A DNA stretch of 64,000 nucleotides, taken from NCBI GenBank assembly GCA_005281725.1, contig SSBO01000003.1, positions 7,838,062 to 7,902,061 on the forward strand, read 5' to 3'. The DNA comes from Wuchereria bancrofti. Its lineage: Eukaryota > Nematoda > Chromadorea > Rhabditida > Onchocercidae. The notes under the pieces are model-generated. The model was not told where the DNA came from, made no database searches, and saw only the letters and a program-made list of their open reading frames with translations. This document shows positions 25,216-38,285 of this stretch, one piece after another. Position 1 is the stretch's first letter. Every line of letters starts with the position of its first letter. Made by a program: the position numbers and the translations under genes.

Positions 25216-28200
25216 TATTAGTTTTGAGTTTCATTCTTTTCTGATCATATTCATTTGTTTAGAATTAAAATATTTTTAAAAAATATAATTTTTTAAATGA
25301 TAAATATTTTCTCGCATAAATATCATACATTAATCACTATTTGATAAAAATTTGAAAAATGATAATTCGGAAAACAATTATCATTTTATATGTATATATA
25401 ATGAAGACTTTGATTAAATGATCTAAATTAAGTAAGCACCCGAAAAGTTTTAAAAATAAATAAAATTCATCCATTTCGTAAATGTCAGTTTATGAATGAT
25501 CAGTTATTTGATAGGTATGATAATATTATAATATGATTTTTCTTTCTCATAATATTACAACGTAATATTTTAATATGATGAGGAATTTTTTTAAAGAAAA
25601 AAAGAAAGACAAATCTGAATTAATGATTTTTAATATATTTAATCGAACTTAATCTCTTCCTATGATAATGTCAAAAAAGGTTGATAAATTCCGAAATTCT
25701 AAAATTAGTTAAAGAAGAAAATAAATTCAATTTTCTAAGCATTTATCTTGATAAAACGATATCTGAAAAGTTGTAGGAAGTGATTGCTAGCAAAAATTAC
25801 TAATCTGCTATCTGATATCGGGTGATAATTACTAGCACATAGTAATTAATACTAGTAATGAAATTTCTCTCACTACGGCTTTTTCATATCTCATTTTAAA
25901 TTTTAAAACTTTAAAAAATTATTTATTTAATCTATATACATTGAAAAAAGATTTTTTTTTTTGCAAATTATTTAAATTCTTCCCATGATAATGTCAGAAA
26001 TAAAAAAAAAGTAATAAATTTAAAGATTTTTTAAATAGCAAAGAAATAAAACCAATTTAATTTTCCATTACTAAATTTTAATATTTAAATTTTCCATTCA
26101 TATGTACACAAATCTCAATATGTTCCGATTGATTTTATTAAATTTTATATTTAATTTTAACAGGATTAATATTCTATGATAAATTATGTATTTATCAGTA
26201 AATGTCAATTTAATAGAAAAGTTGCATCAAACTGAAGTATATGTATTTTAATGATAAATAATATGTGACATTTATTGATATTTTTGTTTAATTGTGAATG
26301 CTAATTTGAAGGATTAATTTTTCATTCATTCATTCTCTTTGCCTTTTTTTTTCTCCTCTTCTTCTGTTCTCTTTTGCGCATCTGACACTATTATGCGCAT
26401 TTGACATATAGGGTGAGCTTAATTTGAATAATAATTACACATTTATATACAATTTAATGCAACTGAATCTTTCTAAGAAACTCAACAATTTTAGTTTATC
26501 AGATAAGTTTGTAGTTTTCTTTTTTTTAAGATGATAATTGATAATTTTTTCTTCCTTTCATTCATTCTTTCGCAGTTTATATCAAATATAACAGTTGGTT
26601 AAACTCAAATTATTGATTTACGCAAAAAAAAAAAAATTTGTCAGCTATAGATTTAATTAATCATCAAATAGCAAAAAAAAAAAAAGAAAAAAAGCAAAGC
26701 AGTATAAACTTTAATAAATAAAAGTATAAATGAATGAATGATTGAGTGAATAAATTATTTGAAATGATTATTTGACCGTCAAAATTAAACTCAGTGAATG
26801 CACTATGTTTCCTATAAGTTCATTTCATTCTTTCTATTTCACATTTCTCTTCTTCTTTTTTCTTCCTTAATATTTCATTTATTAGTGATTCAAATTTTTT
26901 TCCTTCCGTTTTCTTCCTTTTCCACTTTTTTTTTTTTAAATTTATCCCTCCTATCTTACTCATTTTGCGAATACTTTTTTCAACGGAAATGAAATAAAAA
27001 AAGATCGGATAAACTTCCTCATCCTATTTAATCATTTCATTCATTCATTCATTCATTCATTCATTCATTCATTCACTTTTTTCATCTATCATACAATTTC
27101 TTGTCTTTGATAACGATTGATAAAATTGACAAAAAAAAAAAAAAGGAAAAAGTTAAGAGAGAAAAATAAATGGCTTTTAGATTATCACATTTAATTAATT
27201 ATTTATTTTTTCCTTTCCTTTGTTTTTTTTTCTTTGCAGTTTCGTAAAATGCTCAACAAAGAGCTTGTACATTTTGCGGAATCATCTAAATCGGGTACGC
27301 AAATATCACAATTTCTTATCAATACTTATATGGATAAGGATGATGACGATGTATCACAAAATTTAAGGGTAATTTTTAAAATATTAATCACTTATTTCTC
27401 TTTTTTTCCAGTAAATTTTAAATATTAATGTAATTTTAGTAGCAAATTTTTAGCACAGTAATAATGTACTTTTTTTATTTGCTCTTTTTGTTTTTTTAAA
27501 TTAAATTTTTCTCCGTTTATTTTCTTAAATTAATTTATTTTGGAGATTATTTAAGTTTTTTTTTTTTAAAAAGAAAAAAGCAACAAATGAATGGAATGAT
27601 AATGATTGATAACAATAACATTTTGTGTTACTATTTAATTTTGCTCTTAATTACTATTCGAAGAGTAATCATAGCTATTGTAGTAAATACAACATCATTA
27701 GTTTACATTTCATTTCTCTGTTTACATGAACTTTTTCCTCCTTTCTCTTTCAAAAATTTTTTTTAAAAACATTTTGTCATTTTGCCCTCCTCTCCCTCCC
27801 CCTCCAATTCCATTACACATACTCAAATTTACTTCAATTCAATTCATTTATTCAATTGATAAAAAATTAACATAAAAATTTTTTTTTCATGCAAAAAAGT
27901 TGTCATTAAAATTAGTAAAATTTGATTATGGTTTTGTATAATATAATTTTTCAAAAAAAAAAAACTACAGTCGATTCCTAATTCATTAATGCATGAATTA
28001 AAATTTTTGCAATCATTAAATTTCATAAGCGCTTATTTATTTTTTTTTTTAAATTCAAAATAATTTTTTGCACACAGTATTGAAAATTTTGAATTAATTT
28101 AGCATATTAACAAAAAAAAAAAAAAAGAAAAAAAAATTTTGTAAAATAAACAATGATTACAAATGCAGGTACCGGATGAAACGGCATCTACTTCTTCCTT

Positions 28201-31200
28201 AGATAATGTTTCAATATCATTGTTGGGTAAAGCTAAGACGGCGGCAATGTCACGAATTATTGGCATACGTAAGTTAAAATCACCCCGCGGTGGTCATATA
28301 CCAGAATATGGCGTTGATGGTCACAAAGAATTAGAAGTTTATATGCAAAAGGTATATCTATTTTAGAAAATAAAAAATTATAATCCATATCACCCAGCAA
28401 TTTTAAAATATTGAATTTTAACTTTTTTCTTAAAAAAAAAAATTTAATGATATCATTTAAACAAATGTTATTATTACATCAGAAAATATGACGAAAAATC
28501 AAAAAAAAAAAAAGAATTTTAAATATTAATTAGATTAATTAATAAATTAATTGCTATGGTAAAAGTATGAACGAAAATGATAAAAATAGGTAATTTTGAT
28601 TAATTTGTTGGAAATTTTCCATTTAAAAATAACAAATTATAAGCTGAAAAATTGTATGACTTTTTTTTAAAATATATTCTAAAGAACTAACACATTTATT
28701 ACACTTACTTTTTTCTTTTTTCTTCGATTTGTTCTTTTCAAATAATTTCAATTTTTTAAAAAAACTTTATTCAAGCTTGATGAATGGGGCCCAAATGTAT
28801 TCAAAATACAAGAATTCAGTAAAGGACATTCGCTTACTTCTATTACTTTCACTATTATGGAAGTTAGTTTAAATTCTTTTTTTTTATTTATATTTTATTT
28901 TTTAGAAAATATTTTCAAATTTTTTTCTTCATTTGAATTATATCATTAATAATGATGCCGTGCAAAAAAAATTAGATCCTACATATAATTAATGCTATTT
29001 TTACAGTCCTTTTTAATACTTTCTCATTTTCGATTATTTAAAATTTATAGCTTAAATAATTAAAAAAGTTGAATAATAACAGAATAATTGATTTAAATAA
29101 TTCATTTTTAATTGCATATTTTTTCTTACGACCGGAAACTATTTATAATTCGATTTTTTTTTTATGTATAAAATTATTTATTTATAATTTATTTTATCGA
29201 AATTACATACTTTTTTTGTTATTCAAATATATTTTTCTCATATAATACTATTAGCACTTTATATTTGAAGCAAAGTTATTTAGCGTAAATGAAAATACAG
29301 AATAAAAAGGAACAATAAATTATTATTTAAAATTTCAACTATTGCTTATTTAAATACGACTCAAATTTTTACTTGTTTAAAATATACTAAATTAATAACA
29401 AATACATCAAAGTTAAATTGATTGGATGGAAAATATATCAAATTGCTAAAGTATAATTGCACTTCATGCGCCAATGATTAATTCTCTTTTGCATCATTAA
29501 CCATTTAACCGAACGTTTTTTTTCTTTTTTTTTTTTTTGTTAATTTCATATAAAAAAGAAGGAAATAATTTGAGAATGAAGCAAAGATGAAAAAATCCAA
29601 TAAAAGTCCCGGAAGCCTTTTTTTTTTTTTGATAAATGCAGGAATAATAGTTTTGTTTTCTCATCAAAAAAAAATGAAAGAAATAAACTTCTACAATTTA
29701 ATTTCATTTTATACCAATCAAAAATTAAATTATCGATTGTGACAGGAATGCTTTAAAGATTTAAAAAAAAATAGATGAAAATTGATTTTTTGTTTGTATT
29801 TGAGTATTTGAAATCAAACTTTTATAATAAATACATGGATTATTCATTATTGGTGAAAAAAAAAAAAATCAAAGGACAACTTTGCCAATCATACAAAATT
29901 TATTGTTAAACATTATTGTCATTCGAGTTTATTAATATTTTAATTAACCATTTAAAAATTTTATTAATGGAGAGTAACTAATATTAATTTCCCGTTTTTT
30001 TTTTTTTTTTATTTTTGAAAATATCATTAATCATTACTGCAACTGATAGCTTAACATTTTGTAGCGAAGATAACAACACTTTACAATTTATCTATGCTAA
30101 AATATGCGGTTCAATAATTAGCAAAGATTTATGATATTTACAGATTTATTAATTGTCCTAGATTTTTTTTTCTTTTTAGTATTTTGTCAAATTATTTGCT
30201 ACATATTTCCAGAAGCGTGGTTTATTGAAAACATTTGAAATTCCATCAAGTATTTTGTTAAATTATTTGCTACATTTGGAGCATCACTACAGGGATAATC
30301 CTTATCATAATCAAGTTCATGCTGCTGATGTCACTCAATCTGTCAACGTTCTCATCTCATCACCAGCTCTTCAGGTTTTATTATCTTTTATTATTATTAT
30401 TATTGTTATTGTTATTAATAATTATTATTAACATTATTGTTCCTGTCATTGTTATTATCATTAATTACTACCATTATTTTTGATATTTTATTATTACTAC
30501 CTTGCAACAAACTTATTTTATCAATTAATCTTTTCTCTTTCTTTTGCTGCTATATAATTTTTGAAAATAAAATATAATTTACGATAAAATATATATTTCA
30601 AATGACATTTATAAGTTTTTTCTCAAGAAAATTCGAAAGAAAGAAATAGTAATTAAAAATTTATATTCGGATTTTTTTTTTTTGTTATAAATTTTACGCG
30701 AAGAGAAATACTAACAAAAAAAAAAAAAAATGGTTTTTTTTTTTGATTTATTTTTATGAAAATTTCAGGATGTTTTCTCGGAACTGGAAGTATTAGCATC
30801 GATATTTGCGGGTGCTATACATGATGTTGATCATCCTGGTTTTACTAATCATTACCTCATTAATACTAGTAACTTTTTTCTTTTTATTTCTTCATATTAA
30901 AATAAAATTTAAAAAAGTCAAAAAATGGTTTTTTTTTTTTATTAATACATTTTTTTTTTATTGCAATTATAAAAGGAGAAGGGAAATGCTCATCATTGCA
31001 TCATTATAGTAATTATTTTTAAGTTCAAAATTTCGTTTTTACTTCTCAATCCAATTATTATCTCACTAATACTAATCACTTTTTTTACTAGTTCATTTTA
31101 ACTCAAAAAAAAGAAATTCAAAAATTCACTATTGTATTAATTATTTTTAAGTTAAATTTTCTTTTTTTATTAAATATAACTTTTTCATTTCTGTATTTAA

Positions 31201-34020
31201 ATTTATTTTCATCCTTTCTTTTTTTGTTTTATTATAAAAGAGATAAATTGTAAATTTTCAAACAAATTGATTTCTTTTTTTAAAATTATTTCTTTTTCTT
31301 TCATAGATTCGGAATTAGCCATAATGTATAACGATGAATCAGTGTTAGAACAGCATCATTTAGCGGTTGCATTCAAATTATTGCAAGATTCTAACTGTAA
31401 TTTCATCGTTTCACTTAATAAAAAACAACGTCAATTATTCCGAAAGCTTACAATTGAAATGGTTTGTTTCTTTTTTTTTTATTGATTTCAAATATACGCA
31501 AATATTTTAATTATACAATTATTTTATCATATTATATTATCTAATAAATATTATATTTTATTCATTTTTTTTTAAATTCTTATATTCCATTTATGTTGCA
31601 TTCTTTCATTATTTACCTCAATAATATTCTAATCCATAATTTAATAAATTTTTTTTTTTTATAAAATAACTAAAATTTTTCATCTAATAAGAAATTCATA
31701 AATAAGCTTATGATATATTTCATTCATTTGAATGGATTATATTTTAATTCTTATCGCTATATTATAATTTATCGAAGTGATTTTTTTATATATGTTAAAA
31801 TCTTACGTTAAATTTTAATTATTCTTAATGAAATAATTCACATAATGTAAAATCTCTCATTGTTAATTATCATTTATCATGGATGATAATACTTGCGAAA
31901 TGTTGAATTAGTTAATGATATATTCTAATTTGCTAAAAAAAGAGAAAAAAACGATGTTTTATTAAAATAAAACAAATTTCCGAATTTCTAAACTCTTTCT
32001 TTAGTCCGTAACTTTTACAACCTTTGATATCATTTACTCATTAAACGAACATTATAGGATTTTTTTTTAATGAAACATATTTTGGAGAAAATGTTGTTAA
32101 ATTTGAAAAATATTAAAACAAAAGAATGTAAAAATTGAACTATCATAAAGATTGATACTTTAAAATTTTTGTTCATTTTTAGATTTGATCAATAATTTGT
32201 ATTTTTTAACCAGTATAACCAATATAAATATATGTATATATTATCTAATTATACTTTTTTTTTCTTATTTATAGGTATTAGCGACAGATATGTCGAAGCA
32301 TATGAGTATATTAGCTGATTTAAAAACTATGGTTGAAGCAAAAAAAGTCGCAGGTTCATCAGTTTTAACATTGGATAAAACGGATCGCATACAGGTTTTT
32401 CCCATTAAATCAATAATTTAATCAATAATTGAAATTTGCATTTATGTCATTTTATGAATAAATTATTATTTCATATATATATTTTTTAGGTTATGCAAAC
32501 AATGATTCATCTGGCAGATTTATCAAATCCAACAAAACCAATCGATTTATATAGTATTTGGGTAAAAAATATAATGGAAGAATACTGGAGACAAGGTGAT
32601 AGGGAACGAGATTTAGGTATTGATATTTCACCGATGTGTGATCGAAATAATATAACGATCGCGAAATCTCAGGTAGTTACAAAAAATTATTATAAAGCAA
32701 AATATATCAATCAGTGATTGAATTTTATTGAGCATAATTTAATAGCGATTATTAAAAGTGTCTTATATGAAATATATCATAAAGTAATATTATGATTAGT
32801 TATGCTATCACAGCTTAACATAAGAAGCATTTATCATTGCATTTAATTAGATTACTCTTAAGATATCGGTAATTCTATATTCTTTCTAAATATCAAATTC
32901 ATTAGAAATTCAGCAATAATGAAGAAAACAATTTTTTAAAATATGTAATTTTATGGAAAAAAATAGTCATCAATATATACTTTTAAAAAAATATGCAATT
33001 TTATGGAAAAAAATACCTGTCAGTATATAATTTCTGTCAGCATTTAATTGGGTTTCCCATCAATGCGAGATGAAAAAATCAAATAATTAGTAATAATGAT
33101 TAATAATAATAATAATAACAGTTTATAATATGTAATAATAATTATAAATAATAATAATTTATAACAATAAATCATAATAAAATAATGATAAGAAGAAGAA
33201 AAAGAATAAATAATAGTAGATTATAACGATAAATAATAGATGATAATAATAACAAATAAGTATTTAGCAGTTATTTAATAAACTAAATGTAAAATTAATA
33301 TCTTCAGGTTGGCTTCATTGATTTTATCGTACATCCATTATTTGAAACATGGGCAGATTTGGTGAATCCACATGCGCAATATATACTTGATCAACTTGAA
33401 TTTAATCGTGAATGGTACCACTTTTTTATCATATGTATCAAAAAAAAAAAAAAAAGATTATATTTCAAGCTTTTTCAAATTAAATTTTTTGAGATTATAA
33501 ATTAACAGAACAAAAGAGCCATAAATGCTTCTTTTCTTTTTCCATTTCAAAATATGACAGAAATAATATTGAATCACTAGAATAAATATTATTGATGGAG
33601 TAGAATTGTAAATTAAGGTTACAAATTAAGCGATACAATAAAAGTATTGTATTGTGAAAATTGGAATAAATCATTTTATATTTCAGGTATCAAACTCGTA
33701 TACCGGAAGAGCAAGAGAAACATGATGTAATGATTGAGGAAAATGATGCAAATGTTGAAAGTACGACAATTTTTCGATCATCACAGCAACAATCTTCTCC
33801 AAATGAAATCAGCAATTTGAAGCAATTTGAATCTACCAAAGTAATTTTTCGTTTTTTTTTCTTTTTAAATGATCATTTTCTAATTGCTAACATATGCATC
33901 ATCTAGATTGGTCTTAGCTAATTTATTTTTTTGATCCTTCTTATTTTATCATCAGTTTTTCCGCTTTTTTTTTAACGTAGATAAAACTAATCTTTCACAT
34001 TTTAGGAAATGAAAGAATGA
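19665..34020 (+). CDS. pde-4: cAMP-specific 3',5'-cyclic phosphodiesterase, PDE4 family (13 coding exons)
   Basis: Hydrolyses cAMP to 5'-AMP. Exons: 19665-19936, 24868-25134, 27240-27368, 28169-28351, 28776-28862, 30213-30374, 30769-30868, 31307-31461, 32275-32394, 32490-32672, 33308-33414, 33687-33840, 34006-34020, about 644 residues if the broken second exon is ignored. UCR1 starts after a PKA-type site, [11 protein letters not shown]2 contains [12 protein letters not shown]. The catalytic domain has [10 protein letters not shown], the metal ligands in AIHDVDHPG and ADLSNPTKP, and the invariant Gln of [12 protein letters not shown]. All intron phases agree except at exon 2, which is one base short and has a stop. 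The ATG at 19665 is the first in frame; an internal acceptor at 19745 suggests other N-termini splice in there. The short acidic C-terminal tail ends in EMKE. Confidence 0.93.
22464..22745. repeat. Alternating purine-pyrimidine (TG/CA/TA) block
   Basis: About 280 bp of near-continuous TGTG, TGTATG, CGTGCATG and similar dinucleotides in the pde-4 intron between the first two common exons. Every frame on both strands looks open because the tract lacks stops, giving His/Thr/Tyr-rich or Cys/Val/Met-rich translations that are not real proteins. Confidence 0.9.
22884..22974. repeat. Polypyrimidine (CT/CCCTCT) block
   Basis: A nearly pure C/T stretch made of CTCTCT and CCCCTCT units, about 140 bp downstream of the alternating purine-pyrimidine block and in the same intron. 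It is one of the most C-rich stretches of the left half of the window. Confidence 0.9.
24000..24520. repeat. ATT-type triplet tracts in pde-4 intron
   Basis: Degenerate ATT, TTA and ATC units occupy about 24000-24030 and again 24360-24515, separated by unremarkable AT-rich DNA. No exon was found here. Confidence 0.75.
24868..25134 (+). other. pde-4: pde-4 second common exon (UCR1/UCR2 junction) with frameshift and stop
   Basis: After the acceptor TTTTTAG the exon reads [19 protein letters not shown]... to ...ELDWCL, the classic end of UCR1. The expected continuation [19 protein letters not shown] is present only one frame over, from 25079. One G is missing between 25078 and 25079. In the restored frame a TGA at 25105-25107 sits where PDE4 proteins have Arg. 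The exon is 267 nt; the phases of its neighbours demand 268, independently confirming the deletion. Two lesions within 30 bases may be consensus errors or a real null allele; flanking splice sites are intact. Confidence 0.85.
27039..27075. repeat. (ATTC)n microsatellite
   Basis: About nine perfect ATTC units in the pde-4 intron upstream of the 27240 exon. Likely length-polymorphic. Confidence 0.95.
30178..30280 (+). repeat. Intron-exon mini-duplication with a second acceptor
   Basis: A stretch of about 27 bases in the intron (30178 onward, AGTATTTTGTCAAATTATTT) is repeated with one change inside the next exon (30249 onward). The intronic copy is bounded by two acceptors 33 nt apart, ending TTTTTAG at 30179 and TTTCCAG at 30212. 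Because 33 is a multiple of three and the interval is open, both acceptors keep frame. Family length favours the downstream one. Confidence 0.75.
33080..33260. repeat. AAT-type degenerate triplet tract
   Basis: AAT, ATA and GAA units in the intron before the 33308 exon of pde-4. No coding signal. Confidence 0.8.
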
Positions 34021-35818
34021 TAACGACAGAAACTATACGAATGAATATTGCAAGTATTGGCAAAAGAAAATTAAAATTGCAAATTTCTTTGGCAGACAGA
34101 TATAGCTTTAATATTTTATGAATCTTCTAATGTTAAAGATAATTTAAACAATATCTAATAGTATTTCTGAAAGTTTTATACGGCTTGTTGGAATTGCATT
34201 TTCGTTTTTCATTTTTATGAAATAAATGATAACAGTTAGAATAAAAAGATTTACAAAAATTAATGAAATAAATTGAATAATTAATTCTTGTCTCTAAAAA
34301 TTGTTAATGTTCCCACAAGCTAAAATATGTATTACTGTTTGTTTATCAATTTGCATTTTTTTTTTTTAAATTCTCTTTTTCTAAAGAAATATAATTGAAA
34401 TCGTTTCCTGCCCGTAGATTATTCGGTAAAAATCAGTAGAAGACTGTGAAGATAAGCTGTGAAGTAAAAAATCTATCCGTATCAAATAATATAAAAGTGA
34501 AATTACTCCTTTTATAAAGATCCCAGTCATCCTTTCTAATAACTGTGACTTTGGTATTTTCTTCAGACCTATGAATTTCGATCTTTTTTAATTCTAAAAA
34601 TCCCAAACAATTGTTGTGAAAAGTGAATTTACTCCTTTTATAAAGATCCCAGTTAGCCTTAAATCATGTTTTTTTTTTCTAATAACTGTTGATATATAAA
34701 TAATGTAAAAAATTCCCTTTTCCAAGATATCATCATTATTTCCTACTATCGATGTTAATTTAATATTTTGACTAGGCTTTATTAAGATTCACATGGATTG
34801 AAATCATTTTTTAAAAAGTCTTCCTCCATTTATAATATGAATTACGGGCATTAATAATAAATGAATCGTCTAACCAAAAAATAATACCAAAACAGGTAAA
34901 CCGACTGTTACGGGCACTCTTTTTAATGATTAATCTATTTTGTATAATTATGACCTGTTTTGTGATATTTGCTTTCATCATGCTGATTTTTTTTTCTTTA
35001 TTATGTCAACTTACGTAGCTGAATGCTTTAATATAAATAAATTTTCGATTATTTCAATAATTCATGTTTTAAAAATATTATATAGAACATTCAGTAATAC
35101 TATGCAATGCCTATAATCCATGAACTATCCGTATCTTTGGAATCAGTTAAAAGTTTTTTCATTTCCCTTTCTTCTTTTGCTAACTTGCTACTACATATAG
35201 ACTTTCGAATGATTAACTGTAGGAAATTTTAACTGATCCGAAATTGCTTGATCAATTAACACTATTCATCCATACAACTCTCTTCCTGCATAGTCCATGT
35301 CAAGGTTCAAAATTAAGGATACAACTGAATAGAATGATGTATGGATTGTTTCAAGAAGGTTAACATTGGTCTTATCTTCCTTAAAGCAAAATCCTTTTAT
35401 ATGGATTTTATTTGAATAATTTCATCTTCACACTTTGTTTCACATTCTAAAACCATGAAGCTGTATCTCAGTAAATCTAAGAAAATTTATTAAGATACTG
35501 CTACATCTTGAAAGATGAGAGACAAATTTCAAAAGTCGGCTAATTACGAACGAAAATACTAGTAGGAAATTATGTTTTGCTTGTGGATCACAATGACAAT
35601 GAGATATTCTTTGTATTTTTCTACTATCTAAAATTCTCTAGCTATAGGCAAGAGGCTAAATGGCTGCTCTAAATCAAAATTACGACAAAGAACCATAGCG
35701 TCTTTTATCATATGAAATTGAATTACAGAGGCTCAGCAAGGCATTTTTTTCAGCATAAAACACTACAAATAACAAATGAGATAAATTGGGAAGAAAAACA
35801 ATCATACATTGAGCTGAA
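34021..35818. other. Tail-to-tail intergenic region of pde-4 and the RUSF1 gene
   Basis: Holds the 3' ends of two convergent genes. An AATAAA at 34221-34226 lies about 200 bases past the pde-4 stop. A 35-bp sequence at 34493-34527 is repeated with one mismatch at 34619-34653, and a shorter CTAATAACTGT follows both copies. Nothing else was recognised. Confidence 0.6.
34221..34226 (+). terminator. Candidate poly(A) signal of pde-4
   Basis: Canonical AATAAA hexamer about 200 bases after the pde-4 stop at 34020. Such hexamers are common by chance in this composition, so the assignment is positional only. Confidence 0.4.
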
Positions 35819-38285
35819 TTATTTTTCAGAATAAGTCCATCGATCGAATACAAGCCGATGCTTATTGATCAGCCAACCTCCTATCTTCAATTCCTCAATA
35901 AATTCGTCCAGTTCTAATGGTGAGGGAGATCTGGAAAACGATTTATATCGAACTTTGTAAAACTTAGAGTTAGTTCTTCTATAAGGATGAAAAGTTTTGA
36001 GGAATACCAAAAAAATGCTTCTGTTAAAATCTGACACAATGCCGAAAAAAGATACCTAACTAACAACAGGAGAAAAATATTCGATACGATAAGATCTTTT
36101 TCCAAGGAAAGCCAATACATTATCTTTATAATAATTATCGGCCTACAGCATAAAATATACAGAAGAAATGACTATACTAAGAACTTTCTTTTACAACTGT
36201 CGTTGACTGAAACCAGTGAATAAACTGAAATAGTAAGACAAACTTACGCTCTCATATTTAACATTAATTCCAAGCAGAGTGCAGCTCGAAGTTGATCAGA
36301 TATATTAGATACACTAGCCATTGATACATAACCGTAGTTACTCCTTAAATCACAGATAACAGTAAATTTCGAACACACAAATGAAAGTTTATTAGACGAA
36401 GCTGACATATCAGACAAACGACATCCGTAGTAGTGCCGTGATGAACTCCAATGTAATAGTATCGGTTCCTTATTGTTCATTTCGTTAACAGTGCCAATCT
36501 TTCTTGTCTGGATATAATCTCTGAAGAAAAAATAAACGAAATTCGAAAAACGAGAAAAAATTAAAGGATTTATCTGGAGTTCAATGCAATGACTCATTAA
36601 GAATAATACTTTATAACAAAGTGATTAAAATTTTTAGGTAGACCAATTTCAAATATAAATGAATTTTTCAAACATAGATGAAATTTTTCAATTCAACCTA
36701 ATCCTTAACATTCTATTTGCTTCAAATTCCCAATAACTGCAATCTACCCTCCCAACTGACTGTCAAAAATTTCATTCATAGCGTATCAAACAGCAAAATG
36801 ACGAATCTTTTTTTTTTAAAGACATACTTTACAACAATTCGAAGCAGCGACTGATTCAGCGTCCTGAATTGGAGCATTTTAACTGCACGATAATTGCCAT
36901 ATAAGTGAATAAAGGTAAAAAGGCAGAATAACAACCAAACAAAAACGGCATTTTTGCTAACAACAGGAAGCAATAGTAGACTACAAAGAAGAGCGAAAAC
37001 ATTGATTAGTGTCTCCTGCGAACCATCTTTCGCTGCAACATCTCCCACATTATCCAATATGGCCTGCAAGAATCATGATCATGCACCAGTCGAATTTCTT
37101 ATTTCGCCTTTAAATAAGAAACAACCATCCGTCTATCAGACTAATTTGCAGTTCCTCCATTAAATCACGAGCTTTGGAACTAATAAGTTCGCCATTTTCC
37201 AGATCTTAATAATACATCAAATTGGACTTTGAATAATACTCAAAAAAAGAAAATGGAAATCAGATAAATAAACATATATACCTGATGATTGATAACTGTA
37301 GTGCGTGTAGCACTACCTGCTACACCAACAACAGCACGTATCATTGACGATAAGCATATAATAGGCATAAAAAGATTGGGAAAAATTGGCGTAATTAAAT
37401 CTAAACAGTATGCTAAATCGTTAAAACAATCAGCAATTAGTCGCCACTGCTTACAATCGGCATCTAAATATGGGCTATAAAGCCATGCAAACAAAATCCG
37501 TGCAAGCATCCCAATACCATCTTTTAGCAACCATGCAACTGCTGCTGCCATTGTTGATGCAGCCTGCAAGTATTTGTAGCCACCCATTATTTAATACCAT
37601 CATTATTCCATCATTCGTACTAGTTCTCATTTATATGTCTGCTAAAAATTTATACAAATTAAGAGAAAGCACTGACTGAATATATCCTTTCAATTCCCCA
37701 ACCTAATGCAGATTCCTTGGTCCAAATAGAGTTTTACTGTATCGCTATATAATTTATTTCTAATAATTTTTCAATAAAAGAAATTCAAACTGACTTTAGA
37801 ATATCAATATTAAGCGAAATAATTTCAGCAATTCTTAATCAAAAAAAAAAAAAAGTTTTAGCGAGGCCTACATTTTTTGCAGCGTTATACAACAACAAAT
37901 TTCGGTGCCACAAATCTTTACAACAATGAAAAACTGATAACCTGATAATCATTTTATTTCTACGCCTATATATCAAATCCTTACAACAATAACCAAATAA
38001 AAACTTGATAATTACCTTATTTCCTACGCCTACACCGCGCAATATTGCTTCGGTAGACAACGCTGAACTCATAGAACTTGCAAAAGCTTGAATAGTATCC
38101 CATATTTGATAGTTCATATAATCTGGAGAAACACTTTGTGGATAGCCTCGAGGCATAAATATATCTCGCAGAAGCAATTTCCAATATGCAACGTATCCCA
38201 CTCCCGCAAAACTATTATATTTTGAGCTAACAGTGCTGTACGTACTAAAAATTTCTCCATCATAATATTCCGTATATTTCGGCAT
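35819..38285 (-). CDS. RUS family (DUF647) membrane protein, RUSF1/C16orf58-like
   Basis: Exons on the minus strand: 38285-38016, 37563-37282, 37063-36828, 36520-36248, 35930-35819, in phase throughout and about 390 residues. Hallmarks: PRGYPQSVSPDYMNYQIWDT, IQAFASSMSS, GVGVGN, AWLLKDGIGMLARILFAW, DCKQWRLIADCFND, DVAAKDGSQETLINV and LYGNYRAVKMLQFRTLN. The C-terminal FIEELKIGGWLINKHRL matches the FLKGLQDAGWKTEKHQL block of the human protein. Several hydrophobic segments suggest a membrane protein. The family occurs from plants to humans and its molecular role is poorly defined. The model is shorter than the human 468 residues, partly because about 35 residues before the last exon are missing; an in-phase open segment between the acceptor at 36157 and a GTATCT donor near 36056 might be an extra exon but shows no clear similarity. 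Confidence 0.88.
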
